Assembly: GCA_033398695.1 (NCBI GenBank)
Contig: CM065816.1
Location: forward strand, 133,211,358-133,275,357
Origin: Orobanche coerulescens
Lineage: Eukaryota > Streptophyta > Magnoliopsida > Lamiales > Orobanchaceae
Direction of reading: 5' to 3'
Length of the DNA stretch: 64,000 nt
This document shows positions 1 through 12,010 of this stretch, piece after piece. Position 1 is the first letter of the stretch, and every line of letters starts with the position of its first letter. Both the position numbers and the translations under genes were made by a program. The notes beneath the pieces were generated by a model that was given only the letters and a program-made list of their open reading frames with translations, was not told the origin of the DNA and made no database searches.

Positions 1-759
1 GTATCGACAAGATAGTTTAGAAAATGATTTTCCAAAATAACTTAAGTTGCCAAATACCAAAAGGGCCTTTAAAAATACTCACACAGCGAAAATGACAAAC
101 AACTAAAAATACTGTAACAGCGAAATATAACAACTAGTCAAAGTACTCGATTCAGAAACACACGCCATAGCCAGTATCCTCCGGGAAGCTCATCTCTTCA
201 CGACTGCTACAGGTTCGATACTCCAGTAACAAAAATGAAAGCCGACGACGGGGTCAGCCATAATACTCAACAATGATAACTCTCACATCACATCAATAAT
301 TACATACCAATGAAATCACAAAATAAGAATATGAACGTTGGAATCTTATCGTCATAACTATACCAACACGATGATAATCCTCATCAAAATAATCCTTACC
401 CTATTCCACATCTCATAAGCTCCATTAAACAATGAATTCATACAGAATATCTATACTGTACTTCAAGCAATACTCAAGTTCTCAAAACCTCGTCATGACT
501 CACCACTACGGTGATGTACCAACTCTGGCAATAATATCAACACAACAATCGATTGTCCATCCAAGGACAAGAACCAAGAAGGAGATACAGAACATACCTC
601 AAGATACGCAATGCCACAACGAATCACGTCAGTCTAATCCGAGATCAGTTCAATACAACATACGTACATGGTCCTAACACAAGACCTACAAATGCATACT
701 CATATGACAACGTCAATATGCTCACAATAATAACAACAATGTATACTCACGGAAATCCG

Positions 760-1095
760 ATGATCCAGCGCACACAGCATAGATCCCAAGATGATCCTAC
801 TAGATCAACACGAGGTGGATAACCAACAATATACATATGCACAACAACAACAAATGTAAATCCAACAGTGTGAATCCACATGATTCCATCAACACAACAC
901 AGGGTAATCCAATGATCCAGCGCCCTCAGCATAGATCCCAAGATGATCCCGTCGGACCAACACGAGGTGGAAAACCCGTCCAATGATCCAGCGCCCTCGG
1001 CATAGATCCCAAGATGATCCCGTCGGACCAACACGAGGTGGACAACTGATCCAGCACCCTCAGCATAGATCACACGATCACATCGGATCAATACA
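760..1095. repeat. Minisatellite in X LTR (about 60-75 bp unit, about 4 copies)
   Basis: Units carry GATCCAGCGCCCTCAGCATA, then AGATCCCAAGATGATCC and CACGAGGTGGA. Copies start near 763, 914, 985 and 1048. Units differ by a few bases and the last is degenerate. The minus-strand reading frame across it is a product of the repeat, not a gene. Confidence 0.8.
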
Positions 1096-2689
1096 ACATA
1101 TACAATACAATTATGCATACACATATGCAAATCAATATGTTCATCGACATGAACAACATATAACTCAATAACATGAATGACATTATGACAAATCAACTTG
1201 GACGACCTCATGTTCAACAACATGAATGACAATATGCATGATCAAAATCATCAACCCTAAACCAAAATTAAATTAAGATACTTGCCTCGAGTCCTTAGGA
1301 GTCAATCTCGATGTCAAATCATCACTGGCGATTATCCTCAATGTTCGATGATTCAAAATACTAAGGACCATAGATCACTCATATCCTCGTCTTTATCATA
1401 ACGTACCCTCGGTACCCAAGTATACCAATAACAAATGTAAATCATATACATTATGATTTAACTCCCAAAAATAGGAAAACAACATACAATCCAAATCTCC
1501 AGAGTGCACAACAATAATCATTGCTATATGCATCATAATCGAAATGAAACTGAAACCATTCATTAAATATTATAAACTTAGCAAGTAATAACTTGCCTCG
1601 ATACCGATACGACAAAGCCGTTACCAATTTCATTGCCTTCGTCTACGAGTTCCTCATCCCCGACCAAAGCAATCTACGAACTCTTCAACCTCGACCGCAA
1701 CACAACGATTGTAATCCATGCTCAAACATCACAACCTATTGCAATAATCGATTAACACACATTTGATAATAATCAACAACCGATATAACCAACCAATCAA
1801 ACTCAGCGGTTCCACAATGTTCCGATTAAACACAAATTCGAACAACCCAATTCAATCAATCATGAATCCATAACCATAATACGATTCCAAAATCCGATAG
1901 TCATATTAATAATTAATCCAACCCGATAACAAGGATGACTTAACATACTCTATCCCGAATTTAATCTCATATATGAATTAACAAGATTCCTTCTTGTTCG
2001 TAATCATAAATTCATAGTAAAATAGAATTACCAACATAATCGATAATCTGAATTATCCAAATAGTACAATACCATTAATAATCACGTTCTAAGATTAACC
2101 ACAATCTTTCCGGATTCATCCTTATATCGTGAAGCATATTTCATCAAGAATGTACAAAGTCTTCCGCTACAATCAACATAACATAGGTTCTAATCATTCA
2201 AATCCATGTTTGTATCCAAAACCATATTCATAATCAACAAAACCACATAATCCAATACGTTCGAACCTATATATAATCATCTAACCCATAATCCAAGGTA
2301 TATATCATCAAACTCTCCAACATACACTTTACATAATATCAAGAATCACAATAAAACCACCTTAACCATCATCATACGAATTAATCATCAATAACAACAT
2401 CAAAATCCGAAATTAAATGGAAGAGTAAACCAACATGCTTCCTAACAAGTAAACATCCTTCCAAAAACCGAGCCACAATCAGAGGGATATGAATATTACC
2501 TTGTATTGATGAACTACGATGAAGACCAATTGAACTCCTTCCAAGAATCATCATCAACCCTATGAATAAAGCTCCAATTTCGTGTTCTCAAGCTCACAAT
2601 CAACTTAGAGATGCCAAAAAATGGTCTGGGGGAAGTTGGGAGACGAAAACCGAAGATGAGCTCTCAAAATGATGAAATGACGGAGGTCT

Positions 2690-3245
2690 CATATGTATAA
2701 AAATTCAAACATTACATACGCTACGTGACTTTCCTAACGTAAACAACCATTACGTACGTTATCTGACCTCGATAGCGTACGTAATGACAGTCCAGAGGCT
2801 ACTGTCTCAATTCGTTCAATTTATTACGTACGTAACACCAATGCCATAACGTACGTAATATGGTCGTTGACTTGCTACAGTGTGAAACTCATTTAACGTA
2901 CGTAATGCTCTACCCATAATGTACGTAAAGCCCTACGTTGACTCGCCCATCCACATCTGCGCCGAAAGTTGCCAACACTGGGCCCACTTATCGATCCGAT
3001 CTCAAGCCCTGTCTGATTCTCTTCATAACGTACGTTATGTGCTCTTCTTAACATACGTTATGCTTGTACCTTATCGTATGTTAGCTCCTATGCATAACGT
3101 ATGTTACGCCTGTATTTAGATAAAGTCCTCTGATCAGACGACTGCATCTCAGTTGATGCCTTAATGTACGTAATGAAGTCACATTAACGTACGTAACCGT
3201 TTGTAATTTAATGTACGTAAGCTCATATTCTTAACGTACGTTATG
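2690..3245. repeat. Cluster of TAACGTACGTTA-like palindromes in X U3
   Basis: About 15 exact or near copies of a 10-12 bp palindrome centred on ACGTACGT occur within 560 bp, for example near 2752, 2777, 2825, 2851, 2896, 2920, 3028, 3164, 3185, 3210 and 3234. On the minus strand they lie about 260-815 bp downstream of the LTR start, the expected U3 region. The matching part of the other LTR is deleted. Possible roles are a transcription-factor-binding array or a structured satellite-like tract. Confidence 0.75.
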
Positions 3246-3506
3246 GCTTTTATACCTAGCCATTTACAACTGCTCTTGCTCGTCATCTCAATATACCAAA
3301 CACGTATACACGACACACTGAATACATATACTCGTCCCAATAACATTCTCATATCATACACAATATCCTCAAATGCAATTATCGACCAAGTATGACATTT
3401 ATACCAATACAGATGTCTCAGTCCTTCAATTATTTTATCCACACTGTACAATATAACTCGGATAAAATAACATTAAACAATCATAGTAGAAATTCAAGAT
3501 ATTACA

Positions 3507-3545
3507 TTCTGCCCCACTTAAAATAAATTTCGTCCTCGAAACTTG
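3507..3545 (-). other. Polypurine tract of X with conserved upstream motif
   Basis: The minus strand reads TTTCGAGGACGAAATTT, then TTTTAAGTGGGGCAGAA, immediately before the LTR start TGTAATATC. This is the layout expected of a plus-strand primer next to a 3' LTR, and it fixes the orientation of X. Confidence 0.7.
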
Positions 3546-5569
3546 CAATCCGGTCACAATCAAAAGTTCAATCATAATGTCCAGAATCATCACGAAACCG
3601 ATCAATCATCATCATTAACAAATAACCAAAATAGTATACTTACAAATATATGAAGTCGATTATCTCTCGTAATTATTGCCAATTGACTCCACTTCAACGC
3701 CTCAACACGTTTACAATCACAAATTCATGAATTCAACAAAATGCATCATCCCAGTATGAAAAAATCTATCTGTGTCAAATCCTGCCTAACGGGTCGCTCC
3801 ATCAAATCCCAATCCTGAGAAAAACCAATAATACCCGATACATCTGTGAAATAACTGCCCAAAACAATGGTAATAAATCTCGAAACATCGACACAAAGTC
3901 CGAATGCTCATACGATCACCAACCACGATTAACCAATAATTTAACCGAGAATATCATCGACATGATAAACTCCAATACGACCAACCAAGGGTCAAAACAC
4001 AACTGAGAATATTATCCACGTGATAAACTCTAATCCGATCAACACAAAACCACAGGGACAGATATACGAAGAAATAAAATTCTCAAAATGTTACACAATT
4101 CACATACAGTGGATTTCAATGAAACACAGCCGACTGTTGAACGTACCCTTCGGCGTACGAACAACCAGTCACAAACCGTTGAACATACCCAATCGTACTC
4201 CAATCAATATGGCTCAAAAGCCAAGAATTTACATATACCAATAGAGCAACATAGCACATATACCCTGGTTCTACAAAATCCAAAGTTCCAAAATCATATT
4301 CTGCACTGAATTTACAACCAGCGACATATTTCTCTTATCTGATCAACCAACCGATCATTCCTGGATAACCAAACTACCATACTAAAATTCGAATCTCTTT
4401 TCATCGTACCATTAATGTGTTATTCAGTTTGTGAGTCTCACTCAGAACTTTACCATGATATGCATTATGTACTAAATTCAGCTTTGAAATCATACAATAT
4501 TGTCAATAAAAATTCCATTTTCGAAAATTCTTTCCGGAATTTCAAAACCCAAAACACATATTTTTGTAAGGCCACAAAATCAATTTTTGAAAAGTTAAAC
4601 CGGCTCGCTCATGTCAAGTTCTCGATGACAATTTTCTTCGAATCCACACAATTTCGAAGTTTTAAAATGAAAACCATGCAAATGATTGACCACATCCATA
4701 CTCCTGTATACCGATTCGGCTCGTCACCAATTCCACTGACATTCGGTCGGTACATCACACGATAGAATCCGAAATCTTATCATGGAGACTTTATTAAAAT
4801 CGCATTTCCCACATATGACTTGTTCTATCAACCATTATTCCATTCTGCAACACCTCAACTATGTCATGATGAAACATGTTTAAAGACAACAATATTGTCT
4901 CTCAAAATAAATTTAAGAAAATACATTTTTCATGACAGCGAGCAAAATAGTTTATTCAAAATATAACATGTTGAAAAGTATCATTTTCAAATGTTCAAAA
5001 ACAGTTTCATATGTCTCAAAATGAGCTAGCATGACTACATGTTCCTCTCAACAATCCACATCATTTCCCCCAAATACACAACTCCATTTTCCAGGTTTAC
5101 CCGACACATTGATTTTCCATAATTAAAGTTTCTCAAGATCATCGGTTCTGCCCCCAACTATTATATTCTGCTATCTCATAATGTAACACATAATATTCTT
5201 TCGAATCTCAAAGCACATCAATATTATAATTGCAAATAACCTCAATGCAATTCAAAATTCAACTACTTACAGATCGTGAAGTCGACGATTCCCCATGATA
5301 CTGGCACATGTATTAACTCTAGAAAATACTGGACACATATATTTTCAAAACATGCATCTTGCAAACTCAGTTCAACTCAAAATCGACACATCTCTATCCG
5401 AAGAAACACGTTAATACCATTTGGAAAAGTTTACACCAACCACAGTACCACACTGGTAAACCACATATCACACAAGCACGGGTGATCAATAAAACCCCAA
5501 ACTCTAACACTTGTCAACCGACAACTCGAATGACATGACAACAACACGACTCGACAGCCTAGGTTTTCT
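3546..5569 (-). other. Non-coding interior of X
   Basis: This AT-rich 2.0 kb lies between the polypurine tract and the primer-binding site. All frames on both strands are closed within about 120 codons, and no retroelement protein motif (zinc knuckle, D-S/T-G, YVDD, HHCC, DDE) is visible in the short frames. I see no gene in it. Confidence 0.65.
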
Positions 5570-5594
5570 CAACCTAATCTCCGATATCATATTT
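5570..5594 (-). other. Primer-binding site region of X
   Basis: The minus strand reads TGATATCGGAGATTAGG a few bases after the LTR end TGTTACA. It resembles the TGGTATCAGAGC initiator-Met tRNA site common in plant LTR elements, with mismatches. It sets the 5' LTR on the right. Confidence 0.6.
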
Positions 5595-8157
5595 TGTAAC
5601 ACCCCCAGAGCCATCCGTGAATATTACAGCGCCTTTGCCCCAGAACGGAACCCACAAGGCTGAAAGGAATTTTTACAAATATTTAAAATACGCCTAAGCG
5701 ACGATGATGGTAATATCCTTTAAATATTCAAAGAGTTTATAAAATCCGTTTAACAATACCGTCGAAAACTCATTTGATCGTACAAGGACAAACCACCAAA
5801 ACTCAATAGTTTCAAAAGTATACGTTAAGCTATCGCTTACACGTATCGACAAGATAGTTTAGAAAACGATTTTCGAAAATAAATTAAGTTGCCAAATACC
5901 AAAAGGGCATTTAAAACTATTCACACGGCGGAAATGACAAACAGCTAAAAATATTCTAGCAGCGGAGTATAGCAACTAGTCAAAGTACTCGATTCACAAA
6001 CACACGCCATGGCCAGTATCCTCCGGGAATATCATCTCTTCACGACAGCTACAAGTTCGATACTCCAGTACCTAAAAAGAAAGCCCATGATGGGGTCAGC
6101 CATAATATTCAACAATGATAACTATCACATCACATCAATAATTACATACCAATGAAATCACAAAATAAGAATACGAACAATGGAATCTTATCGTCATAAC
6201 TATACCAACTCGGTGATAATCCTCATCAAAATAATACTTACCATATTCCACATCTCGTAATCTCCATTAAACAATGAATTCATACAGAACATATATAATG
6301 TACTTCAAGCAATACTCAAGTTCTCGAAACCTCGCCATGACTCACCACTACAATGATGTACCAACTCTGGCCAATTCAATCCATCGGATAACATCAACAA
6401 TTTCAACACGACAATCGATTGTCTATCCAAGGACAAGAACCAAGAAGGAGATACAGAACATACCTCAAGATACGCAATGCCATGACGAATCACGTCAGTC
6501 TAATCCGAGATCAGTTCAATACAACATACGTACATGGTCCTAACACAAGACCTACAAATGCATACTCATATGACAACATCAATATGATCACAACAATAAC
6601 AACAATGTATACTCACGGAAATCCGATGATCCAGCGCACACGGCATAGATCCCAAGATGATCCTACTAGATCAACACGAGGTGGATAACCAACAATATAC
6701 ATATGCACAACAACAACACATGGTAAATCCAACGATGCGAATACACATGATTCCATCAACACAACACAGGGTAATCCAATGATCCAGTGCACTCAGCGTT
6801 GATCCCAAGATGATCCCGTCGGACCAACATGAGATGGAAAACCCGTCTAATGATCCAGCGCCCTCAGTATAGATCCCAAGATGATCCCGTCGGACCAACA
6901 CGAGGTGGACAACTGATCCAGTGCCCTCAGCATAGATCATACGATCCCATCAGATCAATACAACATATACAATACAGTTATGCTTATACGTATGCAAATC
7001 AATATGTTCATCACTGACGATTATCCTCAATGTTCGATGATTCAAAATACTACGGATCATAGATCACTCATATCCTCATCTTTATCATAACGTGCCCTCG
7101 GTACCCAAGTATACCAATAACAAATATAAATCATATACATTAGGATTTAACTCCCAAAAATCAGAAAACAACATACAATCCAAATATCCAGAGTTCATAA
7201 CAATAATCATTGCTATATGCATCATAAACAAAATGAAACTGAAACCATTCATTAAATATTATAAACTGAGCAAGTAATAACTTGCCTCGATACCGATATG
7301 ACAAATTCGTTACCAATTTCATTGCCTTTGTCTACGATCTCCTCAGCCCCGACCAAAGCAACCTACGAACTCCTCAACCTCGACCACAACACAACGATCG
7401 TAATCCACGATCAAACATTACAACCTATTGCAATAATCGATTAGCACACATTCGATAATAATCAACAACCGATATAACCAACCAATCGAACTCAACGGTT
7501 CCACAATGTTCCGATTAAACACAAATCCGAACAACCCAATTCAATCAATCGCGAATCCATAAGCATAATACGATTCCAAAATCTGATAGTCATATTAATA
7601 ATTAATCCAACCCGATAACAAGGATTACTTAACATACTCTATCCTGAATTTAATCTCATATACGAATTAACAAGATTCCTTCTTGTTCGTAATCATAAAA
7701 TTCATGGTAAAATAATATTACCAACATAATCGATAATCCGACTTATCCAAATAGTTCAATACCATTGATAATAATGTTCTAAGATTAACCACAATCTTTC
7801 CGGATTCATCCTTATATCGTGATGCATATTTCATCAAGAACGTATAAAGTCTTCCACTACAATCAACATAACATCTGCTCTAATCATTCAAATCCATGTT
7901 TGTATCCAAAACCATATTCATAATCAACAAAACCACATAATCCAATACGTTCAAACATCCAGATCATTATCTAACTCATAATCCAAGGTATATATCATCG
8001 AACTCTCCAACATACACTTTACATAACATCAAGAAACACAATAAAACCACCTTAACCATCATCATACGAATTAATCATCAATAACAACTTCAAATCCGAA
8101 AGTAAACGGAGAGGTAAACCAACATGCTTCCTGACAAGTAAACATCCTTCCAAAAAC
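5595..8157 (-). repeat. 5' LTR of X, truncated at its 5' end
   Basis: On the minus strand it ends GGGTGTTACA at 5595. It aligns with 1-2468 from 5843 onward. At 8157 the match stops, and an 18-bp segment (8159-8176) identical to X interior 4281-4298 follows before copia sequence starts. So the U3 end, with the palindrome cluster, is missing from this copy. Confidence 0.7.
6624..6960. repeat. Minisatellite, second LTR copy
   Basis: This is the same about 60-75 bp unit as at 760-1095, in the other LTR of X. Copies begin near 6627, 6780, 6852 and 6915. Unit sequences differ slightly between the two LTRs. Confidence 0.75.
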
Positions 8158-8176
8158 TCAAAGTTCCAAAATCATA

Positions 8177-9267
8177 GCGCCAGCATACAGCGAGCCTTCG
8201 CATTGCCAATATACAGCAACAAAGTCTAAATAAATGCCAAGTATGGAAGTTGTCCTGAATACAGCATCTTTCCATACAGTATCGAACTACTCCAATATGC
8301 CTACAGCATAATTGGATACAGCATTCATATCGAATCAGGACTGAAGACCATTTGGAAAAGGAATCTTTGTTATTCGCTAAAGTCAAGTCCCGTTTGATAA
8401 GAAGTATTTAAATACTGAAAGGATAAAGTATTTAAATACTAAAACCGACAGAGATCTTCAAACAATGCAAAATACAGATCTTGGTCTATACAAGTCAACC
8501 ATCCAGTTGTAATGGACTTTTGCTCAATGGATCTTTCTCAACGGATCTATTCTGAAGGCTATATATATCCTCAAGAGTTTGAAGATCAGTTACAGAAAAC
8601 AGACCAACATCAACGTAAAGAACTTACACGAATATATCTGAGCAAACCTATTTCTTCAAGCATACTGCAAACTCTGAGAGAAGAAATATCCAAGTGCTCA
8701 ACCTTGAACAACACATCATCAGCTCAAGCTCAAAAAAGTAGAGCTGTTGTTCAAACAATCGTTCTATCATTAAACAAATCCACCAGCCCTGTGTGGACTG
8801 AGAAAGCATTGCTTTTCCCGAAATGTGTGTAACGGATTTGCATTGAAGAGACAAAGCTTGGGAACTGTGTGTGAAGAAGTTAGTCAAGTGAAAGCCTAAA
8901 CCAATCTGTGTGAACGATTGAAAGCTTCGATCATTGTATCAATCTGTGTGAACGATACATTGATAAGTTTGATTATAAATACGTAGTTGTGTACGTGGTA
9001 TTTATAATAATTATTTTCACTCCTGTGTGGAGGACCAGTGGACGTAGAGGGGTTTACCTCGAACCACTTTAATTACTGTGTCATTTACCTTATGCATTTA
9101 CTGTTTTAATATCTATGATTATTTTAAGTATACACCTCATATCTGGTTGCTGTATTTACATCAACTTATTTTAACTAGACTTCCGCTACGCACTCAAATT
9201 TAAATATCGTACAGTTTGTTGTTTAAAACATTTTCCAAACTGTATTCTGTATACTTAGTGGCCAACA
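8177..9267 (+). repeat. 5' LTR of A1 (5' end lost or diverged)
   Basis: It aligns from about 8210 with the LTRs at 34802 and 45847: GTATTTAAATACT repeats, a TATATATA box near 8561, CTGTGTGGAGGACCAGTGGA, and the end GTGGCCAACA. The starting TGTTGGG of the intact LTRs is absent, so the left boundary (8150-8215) is uncertain. Confidence 0.75.
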
Positions 9268-9378
9268 AGTGGTATCGGAGCGGTTGATTCTAAAAAGAAT
9301 CAGCTATATTTTTTATTGAATCAGATCCTTAAATCATTTATTTTTTGAAAACAGTCTTTTTCTTCCTTATATTCTCAT
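9268..9378 (+). other. Primer-binding site and leader of A1
   Basis: GTGGTATCGGAGCGGTTGA directly follows the LTR end CCAACA. It resembles the initiator-Met tRNA primer site TGGTATCAGAGC. A short AT-rich leader follows, up to the gag ATG at 9379. Confidence 0.75.
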
Positions 9379-10242
9379 ATGAATACATCAATGATCAATA
9401 AAGTTCATATGTTTTCTATTAACGAATTTGATGATTGGAGAATTAGGATGGAGGCTCATCTTGCAGCAATGCACGAAGAGATGATTTTTGTCATACAGGA
9501 TGGCCCCATAAAGATCATGAAGGTAAATCTGGACCCAAGAATTGAAGGCCAAGCTCATGCATAGATGCTCGAGAAAGAGCGCGAACAATGGACTTTTGAT
9601 GAAAGAAAGCGCGCCAACTTCGACAATGTTGCTAAGAACGTGCTATTTGTCACTCTTGACAAAGGCACGTTCTCTAAGGTAAAGAGCTGCAAATGAGCCA
9701 ATGATATCTGGGATAAACTCAAGTTAATTTGTGAGGGAACTAAGCTCTCAAAAGAAAACAAGATTTCAAAATCAACTCAGCAATTTGAATCTTTTGAAAT
9801 GAAACCAATTGAAACACTTGAGGAACTTGACCTCATATTCACTGGTATTGTTGGTGAACTTGAAGCGTTGGGCAAAATTTACACCCAAAATGAGAAGAAT
9901 CTAAAAAATTTTAGATCTCTCCCCGCCCGATGGGACACTCAGACGACAACTATGCGTGTGTCGTGCAATCTTAATGAAATATCTACTTTTGATCTCTTGT
10001 CTGACCTCAAAGCCTTTGAGTATGATATTGACAGAAGAGAGAAAGCTGAAGAATCTCCTTCAAAGGTTACAGCATTAGCCGTTGTATCGAACCAAAGACA
10101 CAGCATGCCGAGTTCATCAAAGCTTATTCATAAGAATGCTGACAGCGACGACGACATCCTGTCGCAAGACGGAATGGCGCTCCTCATGCATAAGTTCAAG
10201 AAGTTCATAAAGCAGTCGGAAAACACTCCCTACAGGCCCTAG
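9379..10242 (+). pseudogene. gag: gag (capsid part) of A1, broken
   Basis: This is the Ty1-copia capsid domain (UBN2-type), which forms the virus-like particle around element RNA. The start ATG at 9379 matches that of A3 at 36049. One frame runs to 10242 but has an in-frame TAG at 9562-9564 and TGA at 9694-9696 before the terminal TAG at 10240. Recognisable motifs include IWDKLKLICEG, SFEMKPIETLEELDL and ELEALGKIY. A3 lacks the first two stops. The product would be non-functional as written. Confidence 0.85.
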
Positions 10243-11688
10243 CCTGTTCACAAGGTAAGTACTGAAACTTCCTCTGGTGACGCTAACTTGTGTTATAATT
10301 TTAGGAAACTAGGACATTACGCAAATAAATGTCCTCACCTCAAAGTTCAAAGGTTGTCGGAAGTTGAGCAACAAGAAAAGGATGAAAGAGACGTGCTTGG
10401 AAAAACAAGCTCAAGTCCCTGATTGATGAATCAGAATCCTCCCCCGCACCATATAAATCCGAAGAATGTCTTTAGATAGTCACTGGCAGTGATTCATCTG
10501 ATGATGATTTCGAAGATAAAGCCTATATGTGCTTTATGGACAAGGACATTCCGGAAGATGAAGATAGCAAAGATGAGGTAAGCTCAACCTCAGCTATTCC
10601 TTACAATGCATCTCATACTTTTGCAAACATGATGAATGAGTTTAAGAACATTCAAATGGCCTATGAGACATTGAAAAATAAAAATATTCAGCTCCAACTT
10701 TCTAACTTAGAGCTGAAAGAAGAAAACGACTTGCTGAAAGTAAACTATGAAAATATTTCTTTTGATTGTGAAAACAGCAAAGTCGAGTATGAAAAACTCA
10801 TGGACAGCAATCATCAACTTGCTTATGAACTAAGTGAGACAAAATCTCATAGTGAAAGCAATACAAATGATTTTGTTCTGCTTCAAGCCAAAGTAAAAAC
10901 TCTCGAAAAAACGAGAAGGAGAACTTGATACCATTCTGAAATCTTTCGAGAAATCATCTAAAAGAATGGAAGAAATTCTAAGCACTGGGCAACATGCTCA
11001 TGATAAAAGTGGCTTAGGATACAGCTCATTTTTCAACAAAGGGAAAACTAGTACTGTGTTCGTCAGGGGTGTGGAACCCATTCCTGTATCGGAAGAAGTT
11101 CCAAGTCCTGTGAAGGAACCCATTGCACCGTGAACAGCAAAAGCTGCCATTCCGACTCCTCAGTCATATTCCAGACAGCGGAATCCTCAGCTATTTAAAC
11201 ATGTAAGGCGCATCCAACAGCATGCTCCCTGAGCTAATCAACAGTGCCAACAGTCGTTCAGAAGGAAGGCTGTATCCAAATATCAAAGGCCAGTACGGCA
11301 GTACTTTCAGTATAGCATGCTTAGGTGATGGATACAGGAGCCCCGTCATTCCTCGCGACAGCAAGTTTCCGCACAGTATCAACAACAGCATTGGAAATCT
11401 AACTGGAGACACAGAAGGTAAGCTGTTAGGCCAAAGAAAATGGCTCCACCCCCAAGACGGCATTTGTACTGGACTTATAATAACCCTGAATTTTACATGC
11501 ATAATAATTATCATGGTTATAGCAACTACGTACATGCCCCACGTAGAAATCGCAACTACAGACCTAAACCATCCTACAGTAAACCTATTGCTGTTAAAAA
11601 AATCTGTTTACCTAAAGGCACTAATATCCATGGACCCAACAATCAAATGGGACCTAAATCTACCTAATTTGTTTGCATACAGGATATT
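10243..11688 (+). pseudogene. gag C-terminal region of A1: degenerate zinc knuckle and coiled coil
   Basis: Near 10287-10340 a zinc knuckle (CYNFRKLGHYANKC) is readable, but its second cysteine is Phe. From 10527 to about 10928 there is a heptad-rich Glu/Lys/Asn segment, then the EEILSTGQHAHDKSGLGYS signature near 10960-11020, as in SIRE-type gag. Stops and frame changes follow. Near 11540-11640 the RNYRPKPSYSKP stretch that precedes the protease is still readable. The frames at 11222-11737 and on the minus strand are shadows. Confidence 0.7.
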
Positions 11689-11898
11689 TTGGAGAAGGAC
11701 ATCTGGTACTTCGACAGCCTATGTTCCCGGCACATGACAGGAGATAAAAGAAAGCTATCAGATTACGTAGAAGGTCGCGGTCCAAAAGTGTGCTTCGGTG
11801 ATAAATCTAAAGGAAGAATAAGAGGGAAGGGAACCCTACTTGTAGGAAAATTCAAAGTCACCGATGTAGCTTATGTTGAAGGCTTACAATCTACTTAG
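11689..11898 (+). pseudogene. Aspartic protease remnant of A1, catalytic DSG changed to DSL
   Basis: It matches the copia retropepsin start: WYFDSLCSRHMTG, against the canonical W-(Y/L)-x-DSG-C-S/A-x-HMTG. A3 has DSG in the same place (near 38359). The glycine next to the catalytic Asp is Leu here, which should inactivate the enzyme. The conserved GKGTLLVGKFKVTDVAYVEG tail follows and the frame closes at 11898. Confidence 0.75.
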
Positions 11899-12010
11899 TA
11901 TTAGCTAGTTCTGTGACAAACAGTTCTCGGCGAAGTTCTATATAGATCACTGTAGAGTCAAGAACATCCTGACCAAAGAGGTTGTACTCACAGGAAGTAG
12001 ATCAGGTAAT

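Larger units (their letters stand above)
1..3506 (-). repeat. 3' LTR of X (its 3' end lies off the window)
   Basis: On the minus strand the LTR begins TGTAATATCTTG at 3506. Bases 1-2468 are repeated at 5843-8157 with scattered substitutions and indels. About 178 bp of this copy (around 1141-1320) are missing from the other, between short TCATC direct repeats. By comparison with 5595-5842, about 248 bp of this LTR lie outside the window. It holds a minisatellite and a dense cluster of ACGTACGT palindromes. No coding capacity is evident. Confidence 0.7.
1..8176 (-). mobile_element. Element X: non-autonomous large-LTR (LARD-like) Ty3-gypsy-type element
   Basis: Bases 1-2468 match 5843-8157 as a long direct repeat. 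On the minus strand the right copy ends TGTTACA at 5595 and is followed by a primer-binding-like site (TGATATCGGAG); the left copy starts TGTAATATC at 3506, just after a polypurine tract. This gives the order 5' LTR (right), 2.1 kb interior, 3' LTR (left, running off the window). The LTR would be about 3.75 kb, larger than the interior. No gag, protease, RT or integrase similarity is visible, so the element would need proteins in trans. The LARD label is inferred from this architecture; the Ty3-gypsy assignment rests on the primer site and the TTTCGAGGACGAAATTT motif next to the polypurine tract, which I recall from Tekay/Del elements. Confidence 0.72.

Noticed and set aside
760..1095. Possible CRISPR-like array
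   Set aside because: Units are about 60-75 bp, adjacent and diverging, without unique spacers, in plant LTR DNA; it is a minisatellite.
747..1232. 161-codon minus-strand reading frame
   Set aside because: It is generated by the minisatellite unit read through several times; the encoded peptide just repeats with the DNA, and the second LTR copy does not keep it.
4415..4765. 116-codon plus-strand frame in the X interior
   Set aside because: No recognisable motif, on the opposite strand to the element, in AT-rich DNA where such a length is expected by chance.
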